A DNA stretch of 64,000 nucleotides from Hybos culiciformis (taxonomy: Eukaryota; Arthropoda; Insecta; Diptera; Hybotidae). Within the stretch, counting starts at the first letter, position 1. Every line of letters starts with the position of its first letter. Location of the stretch: NCBI GenBank assembly GCA_964007475.1, contig OZ023274.1, positions 22,836,043 to 22,900,042 on the forward strand. The letters run 5' to 3'. The notes below the pieces were generated by a model. The model saw only the letters and a list, made by a program, of their open reading frames with translations. It was not told where the DNA came from and searched no databases. Shown piece by piece: positions 42,901 through 53,720 of this stretch. The position numbers and the translations under genes are program-made.

Positions 42901-45110
42901 TTTTTTTTAATAAGTTTAAGAATTTAATACTTGACTCCTGCCTGAGTACTAATTCTGTCCGCCGGAAATTGATTTAATAGAAATTCTATGTTTGTAGACA
43001 ATTTTCATGGTGAATTACCTACTTATTTTTATGGAAATTTTTTCTTCGAATAATTATCTGTCTAGTTACCTTATCAAAATATTTGTTTGAAATTTATTTC
43101 ACTTCTAACAAGGTAATTTTAGATTAAATTTAATCTTAAGTAAATTGACAAAAAAATTCATTAGTATCAAATTAATGAAAAATGGTAAGTTCTTTTGAAA
43201 AATAACCAGAATAGAATTACAGAAGTTAAATTGGTTTAAAAATTATTAAGAATTCACGACCAAAATTAAACGATGTTTTAAGAAATATGTATAGAATAAT
43301 AAAATTAAAGTGTTTAGTAAGGCAGAAATAAAGTAAGAAAGAACGTAGATGGTTTCGTTAATCAATATCAGTCTTTTTCCTTCTACTTATGGAATATTTT
43401 CTATTAAGTCTTTTATGATACCCATTAATCAATCAATTTTTTATTTTTGCCGTTAAAATCAACCTGTTTTATAACTAAGTCGATTTTCAGTCAAAACAAC
43501 TTGAAAAACAAATATTAAAAAATATATAATTACTAAAGAAGTAAAACTATTAAATTTTCTTTTGTTTGTGAAGAAAATATTATTGAATTTTTTAATTAAT
43601 TTTTTATTTTTTTTCAAAAATACTAGAAAACAAAATAAATCTAGAAAGTTTTGATTCACGAAAGTATGAAAAATGGGTAATATAAATCAACTTGGCTACA
43701 TTACAATTCGAAATTTATTCATTCATTTATTAATATTGGACACTCTATATCTGACTATAGATATTAGTTTTTTTTTTCGGAAACTGATTTCCTCAGTAAT
43801 TCTTTGTTTTTTTTTTTCCTATTTCCATCGAAATTATTTTTCCTATAATATCCTCCGATTAGCAACTCGAATAGTTTGTTGGTTTTGGAAATACAAATTT
43901 TATTATTGGCATATATCTTTACACTTTTGAATAATAATTTAATAAAAGATTATAGACATTATGCTCGCTATGATGATGGGTCGGTGCATTTAGGTATTTG
44001 AGGCGTGCTTGCTCACAAAACTAAAATTATAATTTTTAAAATTGATTTAAAATAAAAACTTTCAATAAGTTACCAACTAATAGAGTGAATAATTTTCTTT
44101 TTAAATTAGAGAATAACTTAACATAACTCTAGATTTCCTTCAAAAAGTTCAAGGGAAGTTTTTTTATTTGATTTTTTCCACCAATTAAAAATTTGATTGA
44201 ACTTGAGTTAAAGCATTACAGTAGATACTTTAAGGCATATGTTTTCAATGTGTGCTCCACGAAGCTTACAGGTTCCTCGAAAAATTACGAAGGCTGCGCG
44301 AAATTTTAGAATTTCTGAAAACTTTGTAACCAAAATAATTTTTTCTTTATTTTTATTTTGTATTACTTTTATTTTATTTTGAACCTTTTACTTTTACATA
44401 TTTTGTAATAAATGTAACAATATATGTCAATATCTATTATTATTTAATTTAATGAAGTGAAACTTCTGTAAGAGTTCTTTGAAAATATAATTTTTTGAAA
44501 CTGTCCCGTGACCAGCCCGTTATCGTCCAACCCCTTATCATTGTATTAATGTCCATAAAGAAAAGGTAAAACAATTCGGATTTGATAAATAAACGAAATA
44601 AGGTCTTGGCTGACATTTGGTCAATGATTTAACTGTTTTATTTGTAAATAAATTCGGATAAAATGTAAAATCAATGCCACTTAATATTTTTTAGTTCTAC
44701 CGTAACCTTTACTTGAAGCTAGCTAAACAAATTTCACTTCTATCGCTTGGAAAGGATACACACACTTTTTTTTAAATTTTTAATATTGGGGCTGCAGTTT
44801 TATGAAGAATATAAAATAATTCTCTGCTGCTAAAAATGTTTGAAAACCCCTGCTTTAAGGCATAACTAACCTTTTTTAAATGTTGTACTCTAAAATTAAT
44901 TTTTTTTTGACATTTCCAACTTTAAAGGTAGAAACAAAATCCGTTATCGGCCTTCACTTTTTAGTTTTTAGTTAGAACTAAAAGGTGAAGGTCGATGCAA
45001 TATTCTGTTTATACCTTAAGAGTTGTTTTTGTTGAAATTGTCTTGTAATAACAATTATCAATTACCTGTGTATCTATGACTGTTGGCATATCCACATAAG
45101 CCAAAGTCAT
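27957..45110 (-). CDS. TfAP-2: Transcription factor AP-2
   Basis: DNA-binding developmental regulator that dimerises through a helix-span-helix domain and binds GCC-N-GGC sites. Eight coding exons on the minus strand: 45110-45066 (ATG), 40425-40198, 38917-38711, 34206-33999, 30473-30284, 29076-28812, 28301-28134, 28067-27957. All are in phase and total 1422 nt (473 residues; human AP-2alpha 437). Exon 2 has the AP-2 PY motif [10 protein letters not shown] in a Gly/His/Ser-rich transactivation region. Exons 5-6 carry the family's most conserved block ([20 protein letters not shown], then [20 protein letters not shown]) and [13 protein letters not shown]. Exons 6-8 form the helix-span-helix, ending with SLNYLDKLY. 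The first exon encodes only 15 residues and is probably one of several alternative first exons. Introns are long (up to 4.6 kb) and rich in transposons. Confidence 0.95.
29077..30283. other. AP-2 intron 5, no feature seen
   Basis: AT-rich intron of 1.2 kb between the two exons of the DNA-binding region. I see no ORF, repeat or structured element in it. Confidence 0.6.
31560..31860. other. Less AT-rich, hairpin-containing block of unknown origin
   Basis: Base composition is distinctly more GC than the intron around it. Two neat hairpins are visible: GTGACG-TTTAT-CGTCAC (31740-31756), and a nested one with outer AGTGG/CCACT (31780-31784, 31813-31817) and inner CCCTC-AAGGA-GAGGG (31793-31807). 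No ORF of useful length in either strand. It could be a structured RNA, a conserved regulatory block, or an old transposon piece. Confidence 0.35.
32574..32900 (-). mobile_element. Palindromic insertion with hammerhead-ribozyme core and 11-bp target duplication
   Basis: Flanked by the direct repeat GTTTTATTTTC (32563-32573, 32901-32911). It interrupts the hAT transposase remnant. Long inverted arms (32605-32692 and 32818-32897) share TTTGTGTAAATTTTTGAC and AACATTAGTTTTT. Its middle holds a hammerhead core on the minus strand. A variable 11-bp duplication points to a retroposed origin, as in Penelope-like elements and retrozymes, both known to carry hammerheads. The class is inferred. Confidence 0.65.
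32707..32754 (-). ncRNA. Candidate hammerhead ribozyme (core motif)
   Basis: The minus strand contains CTGATGA, then stem II GATGT-GAACCAA-ACATC, then GAAA followed by CGTC. Upstream, AAAT-AACAAAC-ATTT can form stem I. This matches the conserved hammerhead core. The stem III 5' strand and cleavage site expected just before stem I (GACG-UH) are not in place, but GACGTTAAAAATAACA occurs at the far end of the same insertion (32580-32590 region), as if the unit were cut within a tandem or circular copy. Confidence 0.5.
34207..38710. other. AP-2 intron 3, no feature seen
   Basis: A 4.5 kb AT-rich intron. Short open frames here (for example near 34650 and 38201) have no recognisable domain and look incidental. 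No transposon ends were recognised. Long introns of AP-2 may hold enhancers, which cannot be seen from one sequence. Confidence 0.5.
39267..39323 (-). pseudogene. hAT transposase relic (19 codons including stop)
   Basis: The minus strand reads [17 protein letters not shown] then a stop, matching the conserved hAT dimerisation signature (I-P-x-x-N-A-x-x-E-R-x-F). A hAT-like end (complement GAGTTGCCAAATGGTATC, about 39575-39592) and repeated AAAAAGAGACC words lie downstream on the plus strand. The rest of the gene is unreadable. Confidence 0.6.
39682..40125 (+). mobile_element. Non-autonomous inverted-repeat element, Harbinger-like
   Basis: About 35-bp inverted ends share CGGTTTTCACGA, then CCAAGTACACTTTGTCCAAG (left from 39682, right to 40125). 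TTAA adjoins both ends (39678-39681, 40126-40129), although a 3-bp TWA duplication is also possible. Words such as ACTTGGACAAAGT and ATCAAAGTA recur as subterminal repeats. A 34-codon ORF inside resembles the start of a Myb/SANT-type protein, which favours PIF/Harbinger. Confidence 0.7.
39926..40030 (+). pseudogene. Truncated Myb/SANT-like ORF (34 aa) inside the element
   Basis: An ATG follows an A-rich stretch; after a basic run the frame reads [17 protein letters not shown], like the first helix of Myb/SANT or MADF DNA-binding domains encoded by PIF/Harbinger elements. It then runs into the right inverted repeat and stops. Likely a deletion remnant of a larger element's second gene. Confidence 0.45.
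41042..41122 (+). repeat. 22-bp tandem repeat, 3.7 copies
   Basis: The unit TTATGCCGACTGGCAATATT plus AA is repeated with no substitutions. Perfect identity suggests recent expansion or slippage, so copy number is likely variable. Confidence 0.95.
44236..44852. mobile_element. hAT element with exact 8-bp target duplication
   Basis: The ends CATATGTTTTCAATG and CATTTTTAGCAGC-side complement CAGGGGTTTTCAAAC are imperfect inverted repeats. The 8-bp duplication CTTTAAGG flanks both sides (44228-44235, 44853-44860). No transposase is readable in 617 bp. Left-end bases GTGCTCCACGAAGC and the CGCGAAA word resemble end sequences of several animal hAT families. Confidence 0.8.
44931..45020. repeat. 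Inverted repeat beside AP-2 exon 1
   Basis: The arms TTTAAAGGTAGAAACAAAAT...GCCTTCACTTTTTAG and CTAAAAGGTGAAGGTC...ATATTCTGTTTATACCTTAA are imperfectly complementary over about 40 bp. It starts 46 bases inside the intron from the exon 1 splice donor. A small palindromic element or a structural feature of the pre-mRNA are both possible. Confidence 0.55.
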
Positions 45111-48100
45111 AATATTTTTATGTAAAGAAAATTTTCTACAATTTTTATTTAATAATTAATTATTTTCATAATTTTTTATTTCAATAAATTTATTCCATTT
45201 TATTGAAAAGTAAAATACAATTTATCACAAAATTTTTTGAACTTTTTTTATCTTATTTATTTTTGTTTTAGGATTTTCGAATAATTTTTCACAACATTAT
45301 CAGGGCAAAAAAAAAAAAATATTTGTATTTATTTTCGCAGTGATTTTTTCCCGACGGAATAAAAAAAAAAACAAACAATTTTTTTTTGATAAAAAAAAAA
45401 AATTATTTTTATTTTTTATTTTGTTTACAAAAATTTTGAAAATTGGAGATGAAAAATAATATAATTTTATTATATTTTCAATTCGTTTGATAATATCAAA
45501 ATTATATTTATTGCCTTGAAATTGAGCACGTTTTGTTTATAAATAATGTCACGTGCAAAAAAATTGTTTATTTTTCTTATTATTTATTTATTTATTTATT
45601 TTTTTTTTTTTCAAATTTAGCGAACCGAAAATAATTTTGCAAACATTTTCCACCAATGGTCGCGCTTTAACTAAATAACTTATTTCTGGAAAAATGTTTT
45701 TTTTTTTATTAAAAAAATACGGTTGCCATCTTAAGAATAGTACCACTCTTTTTTTTTATTATTATTATTTGTTTTTATTTTTATACATAATTTTTTTTTA
45801 ACAAATTTTTTTTTTTTTGGCAAAGAACACTCTTCATCAAGGCATAATCATTTTAATGTTAAAAATATCTAATATGTTTATAAGTAAAAAAAAAAAGTAC
45901 CGAATATTAAAATAATTTTACAATATTTGTGTTACGAATTACCGAGAGCATAACACATATAATGGTACAATATTAAAATGGTTTAAAAACCAAATAAGAT
46001 GTATTGAAATCTTGATATTTTATTTTAGTTTTTAAATACCAGCAGCAACATAACCCTTAGAGCTTAGAGAATACAAATTAGGTAGATTCATTCATATACT
46101 TATATAAAAAATGTAGAACACTACTTGGTAAATGAAGTATTGATTTTTCAAATTTCGATGTAAAATATTTTCAAGCTTAAAATTGTTTTTATATTACAAA
46201 ATATTTGTATGAAAATAATTTCAAACCTAGAATCTAATTCTTTACTTGATTGAAATTGACAAAATAGTCAGGTCAAAGAGAAAAAGTAGCGACTCCGACT
46301 GCTAAAAAAAAATTTAATTTTTATGTAAAATAAATAATTTTTCATTGGTTGGACCGAAAATATAATGTTGTTTTAAAAGAAAAATGTATCAAGTTGGAAC
46401 ATAACATCTATTGGATTTGGATATTATAAATTAAAATATATTATAAATTTGACAGCACCTCAAATGTTTATTGGACTTGAAAGTATTTTTAAATTTAGCG
46501 ACTTATTCTTTTGATAAATCGGTCTTCTCTAAGTCTGATTGTAATTGCAACCATTTGTTTTTATGTATCTTCTTATAATTCTATCAAATGGCGGATAGAT
46601 TAAGTTTCAACTTATTTGTGTCATTTTACTGAGAAGAGAAACTCCTTTTTTTTAAAACACATTTATTTTTTTCTTCTTTTTCTTTTTTTTTTAACTATAT
46701 AATACACATAAATAAAAATTTTAATATTTTTGTTGATTTTTTTGGTTAATGATGTTAGATTGCGCGGATCATAATTTTATATGGAACATATATTTACAAC
46801 ATAAATAACTAATATTGTTTTTTTTTTTTATGAATTGGTTAATAAAGAGAGACATTAATATATTTATTATTAATAAGTTTTGAATTAAAAAAGAAAGCAA
46901 AAATAATAATAATAATAATTTTACCTGGAATGTTTTAGTATTAGAGGCGACAGAAAAAAATAAAAAAAATTTTTTTTTCGAACAATAAATGTAATATTCA
47001 AATTATGGTTAAAATTTTGGACATACAAACAATATACATGAATTATATACATATTTCTTTAATTAAATATATTCAAGTTATTAATGATTATTATTATTAT
47101 TATTATTATTTTTAATGTTGAAATATGAATAATGAGTTTATTGAACATTAAAAAGTTATTTCAATTTACATTATTAAATGTATTAAAATGTTATCTCATT
47201 TATGCGAACCACTAAAATGAGAAAAAAAATTTAATTATTTTAAAAAACATTAAATATTTGTAATAATTTGATTTTAGAAATTTTAAAATCGCTAAAATTG
47301 CAATTAAAAAAAATCTATTAAATTCACAATGAGTATGGAAAATCCATCATTTGGAAATGAAGCATTATTTACGTAGATAGCCAAATTTTAAGTTTTTCGT
47401 TAATTTCAAGTTAATTTTTATTTCAAAATTAATTTCTATTTTATATTAAATATTATTTTTATTTTGTCTCAAATATGGAACACTGTCATTCTTAGTAATG
47501 AAAAATGCATATATAGTATGTATATATACAAAAATTTATAAGCACTGGGTTCAATTTTATTCCTGTGTATATATGAATTCTACTAAAATTTACATTGCGG
47601 TAAAATTTAATTTTAAAATTCCATATTTTTGACAGATAAAATATCGCTTTTAACTGTATATATTTAACTCTAATTAAGCATGAGGTCGTTTCACTGTAAA
47701 CTGCTACAAGGATTCATTGATAAGAAATTTCTCAAAACTAGAATTTCTCTATAGTTTAATACTAAATTTATTATAATTTTTATTCCACCGTGCCAGATAT
47801 TTTCAATCAAAAATATAATTCTCTCTCAATTATATAATAATTATAACAATTTAAATAATAATTAAGTCCGCATATATACTGAAAATATTATAAACACCAA
47901 TGAAAAATCAAATGAAAAACCCCCCACGAAATATCGCGCAGATAAAGAAAAAAACCAACCTTAACACCAAATTTGATCCTTTTTTGTTAAAAAAAAAAAA
48001 AAAAAATTTATCTTGTTTGAATAAATTTAAAGTTAATTTATTTACAAAAATAACACTCTTCAATAATGAAATTAAAAAAAAAAAGTACAAAATTACCTTT

Positions 48101-48213
48101 ATATCGGAGGAACATCACAGAATGATAAAGAAAAAAAAAAACAAAAAATTTTTTATGTTTTTTTTTATGTTTTAAGAAATTCCAAAATCATAAAAAAATT
48201 CTTCAATTCATAC

Positions 48214-48234
48214 CATACTGCGTTCCGTAACCAT
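48214..48234 (-). CDS. Possible alternative first coding exon of AP-2
   Basis: The minus strand has an ATG followed by six codons (MVTERSM) and a splice donor GTATGA, ending in phase 0, which is the phase needed to join AP-2 exon 2. It lies just downstream (in gene direction) of the least AT-rich stretch of this region, containing CGCGCGCG (near 48256-48263). Alternative first exons are usual in AP-2 genes. Seven codons are too few to prove coding. Confidence 0.25.
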
Positions 48235-48839
48235 CAACGTAAAATAAAAAAAAAATCGCGCGCGGACTTTAATTCACGACAAATTTTTATCATCTTCATC
48301 GCTGGTTTTTTTTTATTAAAGGTTTTAACATTTGAAAAAAGTTTTTTTTTTTTTGATACAAAATCACGACAAAAACAGAGAAAAATTTTTAAAGAACCTT
48401 TTTAACATTTTTACCATAGTTTCGCGTTGTATTTTCACAATAACGTAAATTTTTTTTTTTTACCTTTTCCTTTTTGCTTATAGTGGTTATTTGTTTTAAA
48501 AGTTATATTGCATTTGAGATTTAATAAAATGCAAGAAAATTAGTTTTCTTCTTGGCGCTATAAATTTGGAGAATGAAAATGTTTAGAAACCTTGTAAACT
48601 TTATGCCAGCTAGTGAAGTTTCGTATATTAAAATCAATCGAATCTTAAATTAGGATATTAAGGTTTATTTTACATAAGTTCCTGAATTAAAGAAGAAATT
48701 GAAAAAAAAAAATGCATTTGAGAATTTAACGGCTTTAGTTTCTAATTAAAGGTGCAGTATATAATATTGATGTTTCATTTCAGTTAGACGGATAGATCCA
48801 AAGCCACCTAGGATAAAGTATAACGAAATAACCACATAT

Positions 48840-48916
48840 GTTTTATTTCACATTCAGATAAGAAATTAAAACTTTTTTGCCGACTTTCTGATTTCTCATC
48901 TGAATGTGAAATAAAA
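48840..48916. repeat. Hairpin with 25-bp arms
   Basis: TTTTATTTCACATTCAGAT and ATCTGAATGTGAAATAAAA are perfectly complementary, extended by AGAAAT/ATTTCT. The loop is about 24 bases. Possibly a tiny palindromic element; no target duplication was identified. Confidence 0.7.
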
Positions 48917-49918
48917 CTTAAATTATTTTTATAAATTTGAGAAATAAGAACTAATTTTGTTATGTAAAGAAAACGAAAGGTTAAAGATCCGAAAAGCTCC
49001 GCAGTTTAAAATTTATAAAATGTTTCTGTGCTATCAGATATTGGAATTCAAAGTTTTATTTTAAATTAAAATGTCGCTTAAAACAATTATGTTATTCAGT
49101 TATATTGTTTTTTTTCGTAACACAAAGCAGTTGGTAGCAATAAGAATTTACAATCATAATTTGTTTACAAAATTTTTTTATGAAATAAAAAATGCTACTA
49201 ATTTGCTTCTTTTTTTTTCTTTACTGAAATACAGCTTTAAAGGAATTTCGGAAATTTTCTTTCATAATTTTTTGTTTTTTATTTCAAAGTAATTTTTTTT
49301 TTGAAAATAATGTAACAATTAAAAAAGGTGAAAATATTTAATGATAAACAAATTATATAAAAATTATGTTGATTTAAAAAAAAAAAAAAATAAACGTTAA
49401 ACTGAAATTAGTGTAAAGTACTTTTAGAACACAAAAAAATATATAAATGTTAATATGATAATATGAGGTAGCATTATGCAGAATGCTTCTAAGTATTATA
49501 AAATTATTAAAATTTTGAAAAAAAAACCTAGGTAGATATTTATTTTAATTTTGTCTTTCTGGCATTAAAATGCTGAACCATGAAATTTCCAGTGGGTTTA
49601 AACTATACAATTGAATTCCAAAATATGCGCTTTTCTGCCACTTACATAAACTAAGGATTATTTATGGAGATGTTAAAACATCTCCTTTAAGTAAGATTAC
49701 AGGTTCTGGAGAACCTATCAATGGCCAGGTGCCAGCAGTCATTTCTGAGGAGTGTAGAGCATTTTCATATATGTATAGCACAAACTATATAACTATTTTA
49801 CAAGTCAAAATTTAATAGAAAATTTGAATTAAATAATTTTCTCAAGGGAACTATTTCGACTCGAAATGTTTCCATATTTCTTAAAGATCTGGGGAGATAC
49901 TTCCGAAAGGGAAGCGTT

Positions 49919-50105
49919 AGATATGGGGATGACGTCATTACCTAATGGCACCTTAGGACACGTAGACTCAGAATATATATGTTGTTGTACCCACAAATGC
50001 CATCTAGTGGCCGAAAAATGCACGTATTAGGAGATTTATATTTTGAGTCACAAAGTGCCGTTAGGTCACAAAGTGCCGTTAGGTGATGACGTCATACCCA
50101 TATCT
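49919..50105. mobile_element. Palindromic element containing TGACGTCA sites
   Basis: The arms 49919-49977 and 50038-50105 are inverted copies sharing AGATATGGG, ATGACGTCAT, ACCTAA and GACTCA. Each arm carries one TGACGTCA palindrome, the CRE consensus. In the right arm an 18-bp word (GTCACAAAGTGCCGTTAG) is tandemly duplicated. Weaker complementarity (TTCCGAAA) extends outward to about 49850 and 50145. Confidence 0.65.
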
Positions 50106-51313
50106 CGTTTCGGAACTACAGCAGGTTAGAATCTCGAAATTTTCCTCTTAAAATAACCTTTTTACCAAATCTGGTGTGTTATTGTGGTGTGTTAGTGTGG
50201 TTGGACCCCGGTTTTATCATTTGGTTGGCATGAGTCAATGCATCAAACATTTTTAATTTTCTTGAACTAGAATCTCAAAAATTAAATTTTAGAGGTTTTC
50301 TTATTTACATTTAATAAAACATATGTACTTAGCTTATGTTGTATGATTTTATGGCTTTTGGATATTAATGGTAATAAGGAAGTTTCAAACTCTTTTTTTA
50401 TGTCAAGATAATTTCAGTTAACTTTATTTTTTCTTCAAAGAAAAGAAAATATATATATAGTTATTAAGGAAATTTACTATCATTTTGATGTATTATGAAT
50501 TGTAGATGAAATTTTCGGGATGAATCACTTCTTTATGGGTTAATGTCCTTTTTTGTTAGTGATTGTTGCTTAATATTTTTAAACCCTTTAATGTCACTTT
50601 TTTTTTTGTAAAAGCACACATATCAATTTTGTGTTGTACTTTATACGGTTTTAAGGATAACAAAAGGGACAATCGTTAAATTTTCTTAAGGTGTGCTGTT
50701 TTTTTTTTTTTTTTTGGATAGTTAAGGAAATCCTTAACAGTTTAAGGACGTTATAGAATAAAATAAAACCATTTTAGATAAGATTTTTGTTAAATAAATG
50801 ATAATGTGTAGGAAAGGCTTTCAAGAAAAAAAGAAATAAAAAAATATGTATACAAAAAAAAATTATTAAGAAAATAATATTTTATGTTGAAAGTGATACT
50901 TTTTTAAAGGGAATTTTTTGCACTAGGAATTTGTTGATAAATCCCAAAATTGTCTAACAACAACGTGGCGGGAATTTCTTTTTTAAGAAAATATATACCA
51001 TACATACATTGAAGATTACTATAAGAACTTAATACATACTTCATTTGAAAATAAAAATCTGGACAAATCTGACGTCATTTATTTATGATTTGTTTTTTTT
51101 TTTTGAAATTTTACTATTTAATTAATTAATTTAATTTTGTTTTCATGATCATTTTAAATTTTTTATTTAATTACTAATGAATAGAAAATTATTATATAAA
51201 TATATAATTTACATTATATGAAACTGATATTATAATTGAATTATTGTTTGGTATAACTAAATTATTATTAAAAATATATAAAACCGATATATAATTGTAT
51301 TATTATTTGGTAT

Positions 51314-52003
51314 TGTAGTATCGGAAGATTTACATAGATGTCCATGATATTAAATAATTATTAATAAATATAAAAATATAAAAAGGACACTTATTGTGTG
51401 ATAGCCAAAGCAAGAGGTTGTTTTAATCAGAGCTTCGAACCGGAACAGAAACGAAAACCGATAACCAGAAAAAACCGTAATTTATGACCAAACCGTAACC
51501 GTAACCGAACCCAAATATTCTAAATACATAAAACCGTAACCTTAACCGGAACGAAATTTCATTTCGGTTTTTTTTGTTCTTTTTCGTTCCTTTATCGTTC
51601 CTTAAACAAGATAAAAAATAAAAAAATTTAATACAAAATTTATATTTTTATTATGTTTGAATTTAAATGAAAAATTTATATTTTGTATTTGTGTTACATA
51701 TATGTGAATGGGTGTTTTTATTTTTAATATAGGAAATATTTTTATTACACAAAAGTTTCAACTCCATTCCTTTTTGCAATTAACGGACAAGCATAAAAAG
51801 TGCTACTAAAAAAAAAATTTGAACCAAAGAAAAACCGGTTTTGAACCGAAAAAAAAATTGAACCGTAACCGGAACGAAATTTGAATTTTCAAAACCGAAA
51901 CGTAACCCGAAACGGTAAAATTTTAAGAACGAAACCTAAAATCGGAACAAAATAAATTGCGGTTCGAAGCTCTGGTTTTAATAAAGAATTACTAAATATT
52001 ACA
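51314..52003 (+). repeat. 5' LTR, split by a hAT element
   Basis: Starts TGTAGTATCGG and ends AATATTACA. The LTR parts are 51314-51427 and 51983-52003, with the TSD and hAT between. Compared with the 3' LTR it lacks a 15-bp internal duplication and has a few substitutions. Confidence 0.9.
51428..51974. mobile_element. hAT MITE inserted in the 5' LTR
   Basis: 15-bp inverted ends CAGAGCTTCGAACCG at both sides and an exact 8-bp duplication GTTTTAAT (51420-51427 and 51975-51982). The undisturbed site is visible in the 3' LTR (56420-56427). Subterminal repeats of the type AACCGTAACCGGAAC fill both ends. 547 bp, no transposase. Confidence 0.93.
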
Positions 52004-52004
52004 T

Positions 52005-52020
52005 TGGCGACGAGGAGAAA
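52005..52020 (+). other. Primer-binding site of the Mag-like element
   Basis: TGGCGACGAGGAGAAA begins two bases (T, then TGG) after the LTR end. It is an expected gypsy-type minus-strand primer site; the tRNA is not assigned. Confidence 0.65.
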
Positions 52021-52324
52021 AAAAAAATATATATAGAAGAAAATTCTAGAAAAAAAATTAATTAAAAAGGAAAGCAATTCGGGTACATAATAATACCGAA
52101 ATATTTTATAAAATAATAGGAAAATTAATTAAAATTAATTAATTTATGGGGAAAATAAAGTAAAAGAGAAATATTGCTATCAATATTGAGAAATTGTGAA
52201 AAAATAGTGCGACTTAAATGTTTGCAAATGAAAAAAAAAATTTTTGTTTAAATGAGTTTAAATGAGTTTGGAGTAAAGGGGATAAAGTTAAAATAAAATT
52301 ACTAAATGTTATATTATTACAGAT

Positions 52325-53720
52325 TCTAATAAATTTGGATTGAAAGTTGAACCGTTTGATTACGATGCATACGGTGAAAACAGTGGTTATGGTTGGAAAA
52401 ACTGGGTAAGATCGTTAGAATACTGCCTTAATGCGGGAAAAGTAATGAATGAAGATCAAAAATTTGCATTATTATTGCACTTTGCTGGACCGAAAATTCA
52501 AGAAATTTACGAGGCATTATCAACAAAAGAAGATACAGAAATAGTAGGTTATGGTCCGCTGGCTAATAGATATATATTGGCGAGCAAATACAATCAAGCA
52601 ATCGCTAAATTACATGATTTTTTTTTTGCCGAAAAATAATAGTACATACGAACGACACATGTTTCGTCAAATTCGTCAAAAAGAAGGCGAGAAATTTGCA
52701 AATTTTGCAATAAGATTGCGTATTCAGGCTGAAAAATGTGACTATGGGAATGATTTGGAAACTAATGTGAAGGAAATGTTAATTTCCAATTGTCGATCAG
52801 ATACAATGCGACGGGAACTGATGAAAATTACGGTAATGAAAGAAACAGATGACATTTTGAAAATTGCAAAAGCAACAGAAGGCTTTAATGAACAGGAGAA
52901 ACCGTTTAGAAGCATAAACACGTTAACAGAAGTGAATAAAATTGATATAAAAACATGTCCAAAACAAAGTCCAAAATTTTATGGTAGTAATAACGGATGT
53001 ACACGTTGTGGATATACTGATCACAAAGCGAACGATCCAAATTGTCCAGCAAAAGGGCAAAAATGTCACAAATGTAACGGTCAAAATCATTTCATGCGGA
53101 AATGCCGTTCAAATAAACGTTTTCGCGAAGATAATTATAAAGAACAAAAGTTCAGTGGACAAATTAATTCAATGGCTAATAAAAGAACAAAAACAGAAGA
53201 ATTAGTGAAATTTGTTCAAGATAGGGATGACTATGTGTTTTGCATAAATGAGGGTGGCAATGAAATCATGTGCATCATTGGCAAAGTAAAGGTCAAAGCG
53301 ATTATTGATTCAGGTAGTAAATATGATTTGATGGACCTGCAAACATGGGAAAATTTGAAAGCATCGAAAATTGTTGTTAACAAACAAACAAAAGAAAGCG
53401 ACAAAATTTTTCGGGCATATGGTGGCCATCAGTTAACAAAAATGGGTGTTTTCCAATCTGTTATCGGCATTGATAATATTATCAATGCCGATTTTTATCT
53501 TATTAAAGAACAAGGAAACTTATTGATTGGTCGCCATAGAGCAACAGAATTAAAAATTTTGAAAATTGGTTGTGATGTCAATAAAATTGGTGAAACAGAA
53601 GTTATGTGTCCCTTGAGTAAAATAAGTGACGTAATCGTTGATATTCCTATTAAAGAGAATGCAACACCAGTCATTCAACCATATCGACGTGCTCCAATTG
53701 CTTTGAAAAAAAAAAGTTGA
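52325..53720 (+). pseudogene. Gag-protease region of the Mag-like element, frameshifted
   Basis: Two overlapping frames cover the Gag matrix/capsid-like region; the switch falls at a ten-base T-run (52618-52627), a typical slippage indel. Two zinc knuckles follow (CTRCGYTDHKANDPNC and CHKCNGQNHFMRKC). A retropepsin-like motif IIDSGSKYD comes next, near 53307. The frame is lost again at a ten-base A-run (53706-53715), just before RT. Confidence 0.8.

Larger units (their letters stand above)
40426..45065. other. AP-2 intron 1
   Basis: 4.6 kb intron after the 15-codon first exon. It contains a 22-bp tandem repeat (41042-41122), a hAT element (44236-44852) and a palindrome next to the exon (44931-45020). 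The rest, including 41123-44235, is AT-rich DNA in which I see nothing definite. Confidence 0.6.
45111..51313. other. AP-2 upstream region
   Basis: 6.2 kb with no independent gene seen. It includes T-rich low-complexity DNA, (AAT)n and (ATT)n microsatellites near 46907 and 47090, a possible alternative AP-2 first exon at 48214-48234, a hairpin at 48840-48916 and a palindromic element at 49919-50105. Short open frames here lack recognisable domains. Confidence 0.5.

Noticed and set aside
46925..46955. AP-2 5' UTR exon ending at a donor (complement ATTCCAG|GTAAAA)
   Set aside because: A donor-like sequence alone, without ATG, acceptor or conservation evidence, is too common in this AT-rich DNA.
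47900..48175. 91-codon plus-strand ORF rich in Lys
   Set aside because: Codons come mainly from A-runs; the opposite strand is equally open with Phe. Low-complexity chance frames.
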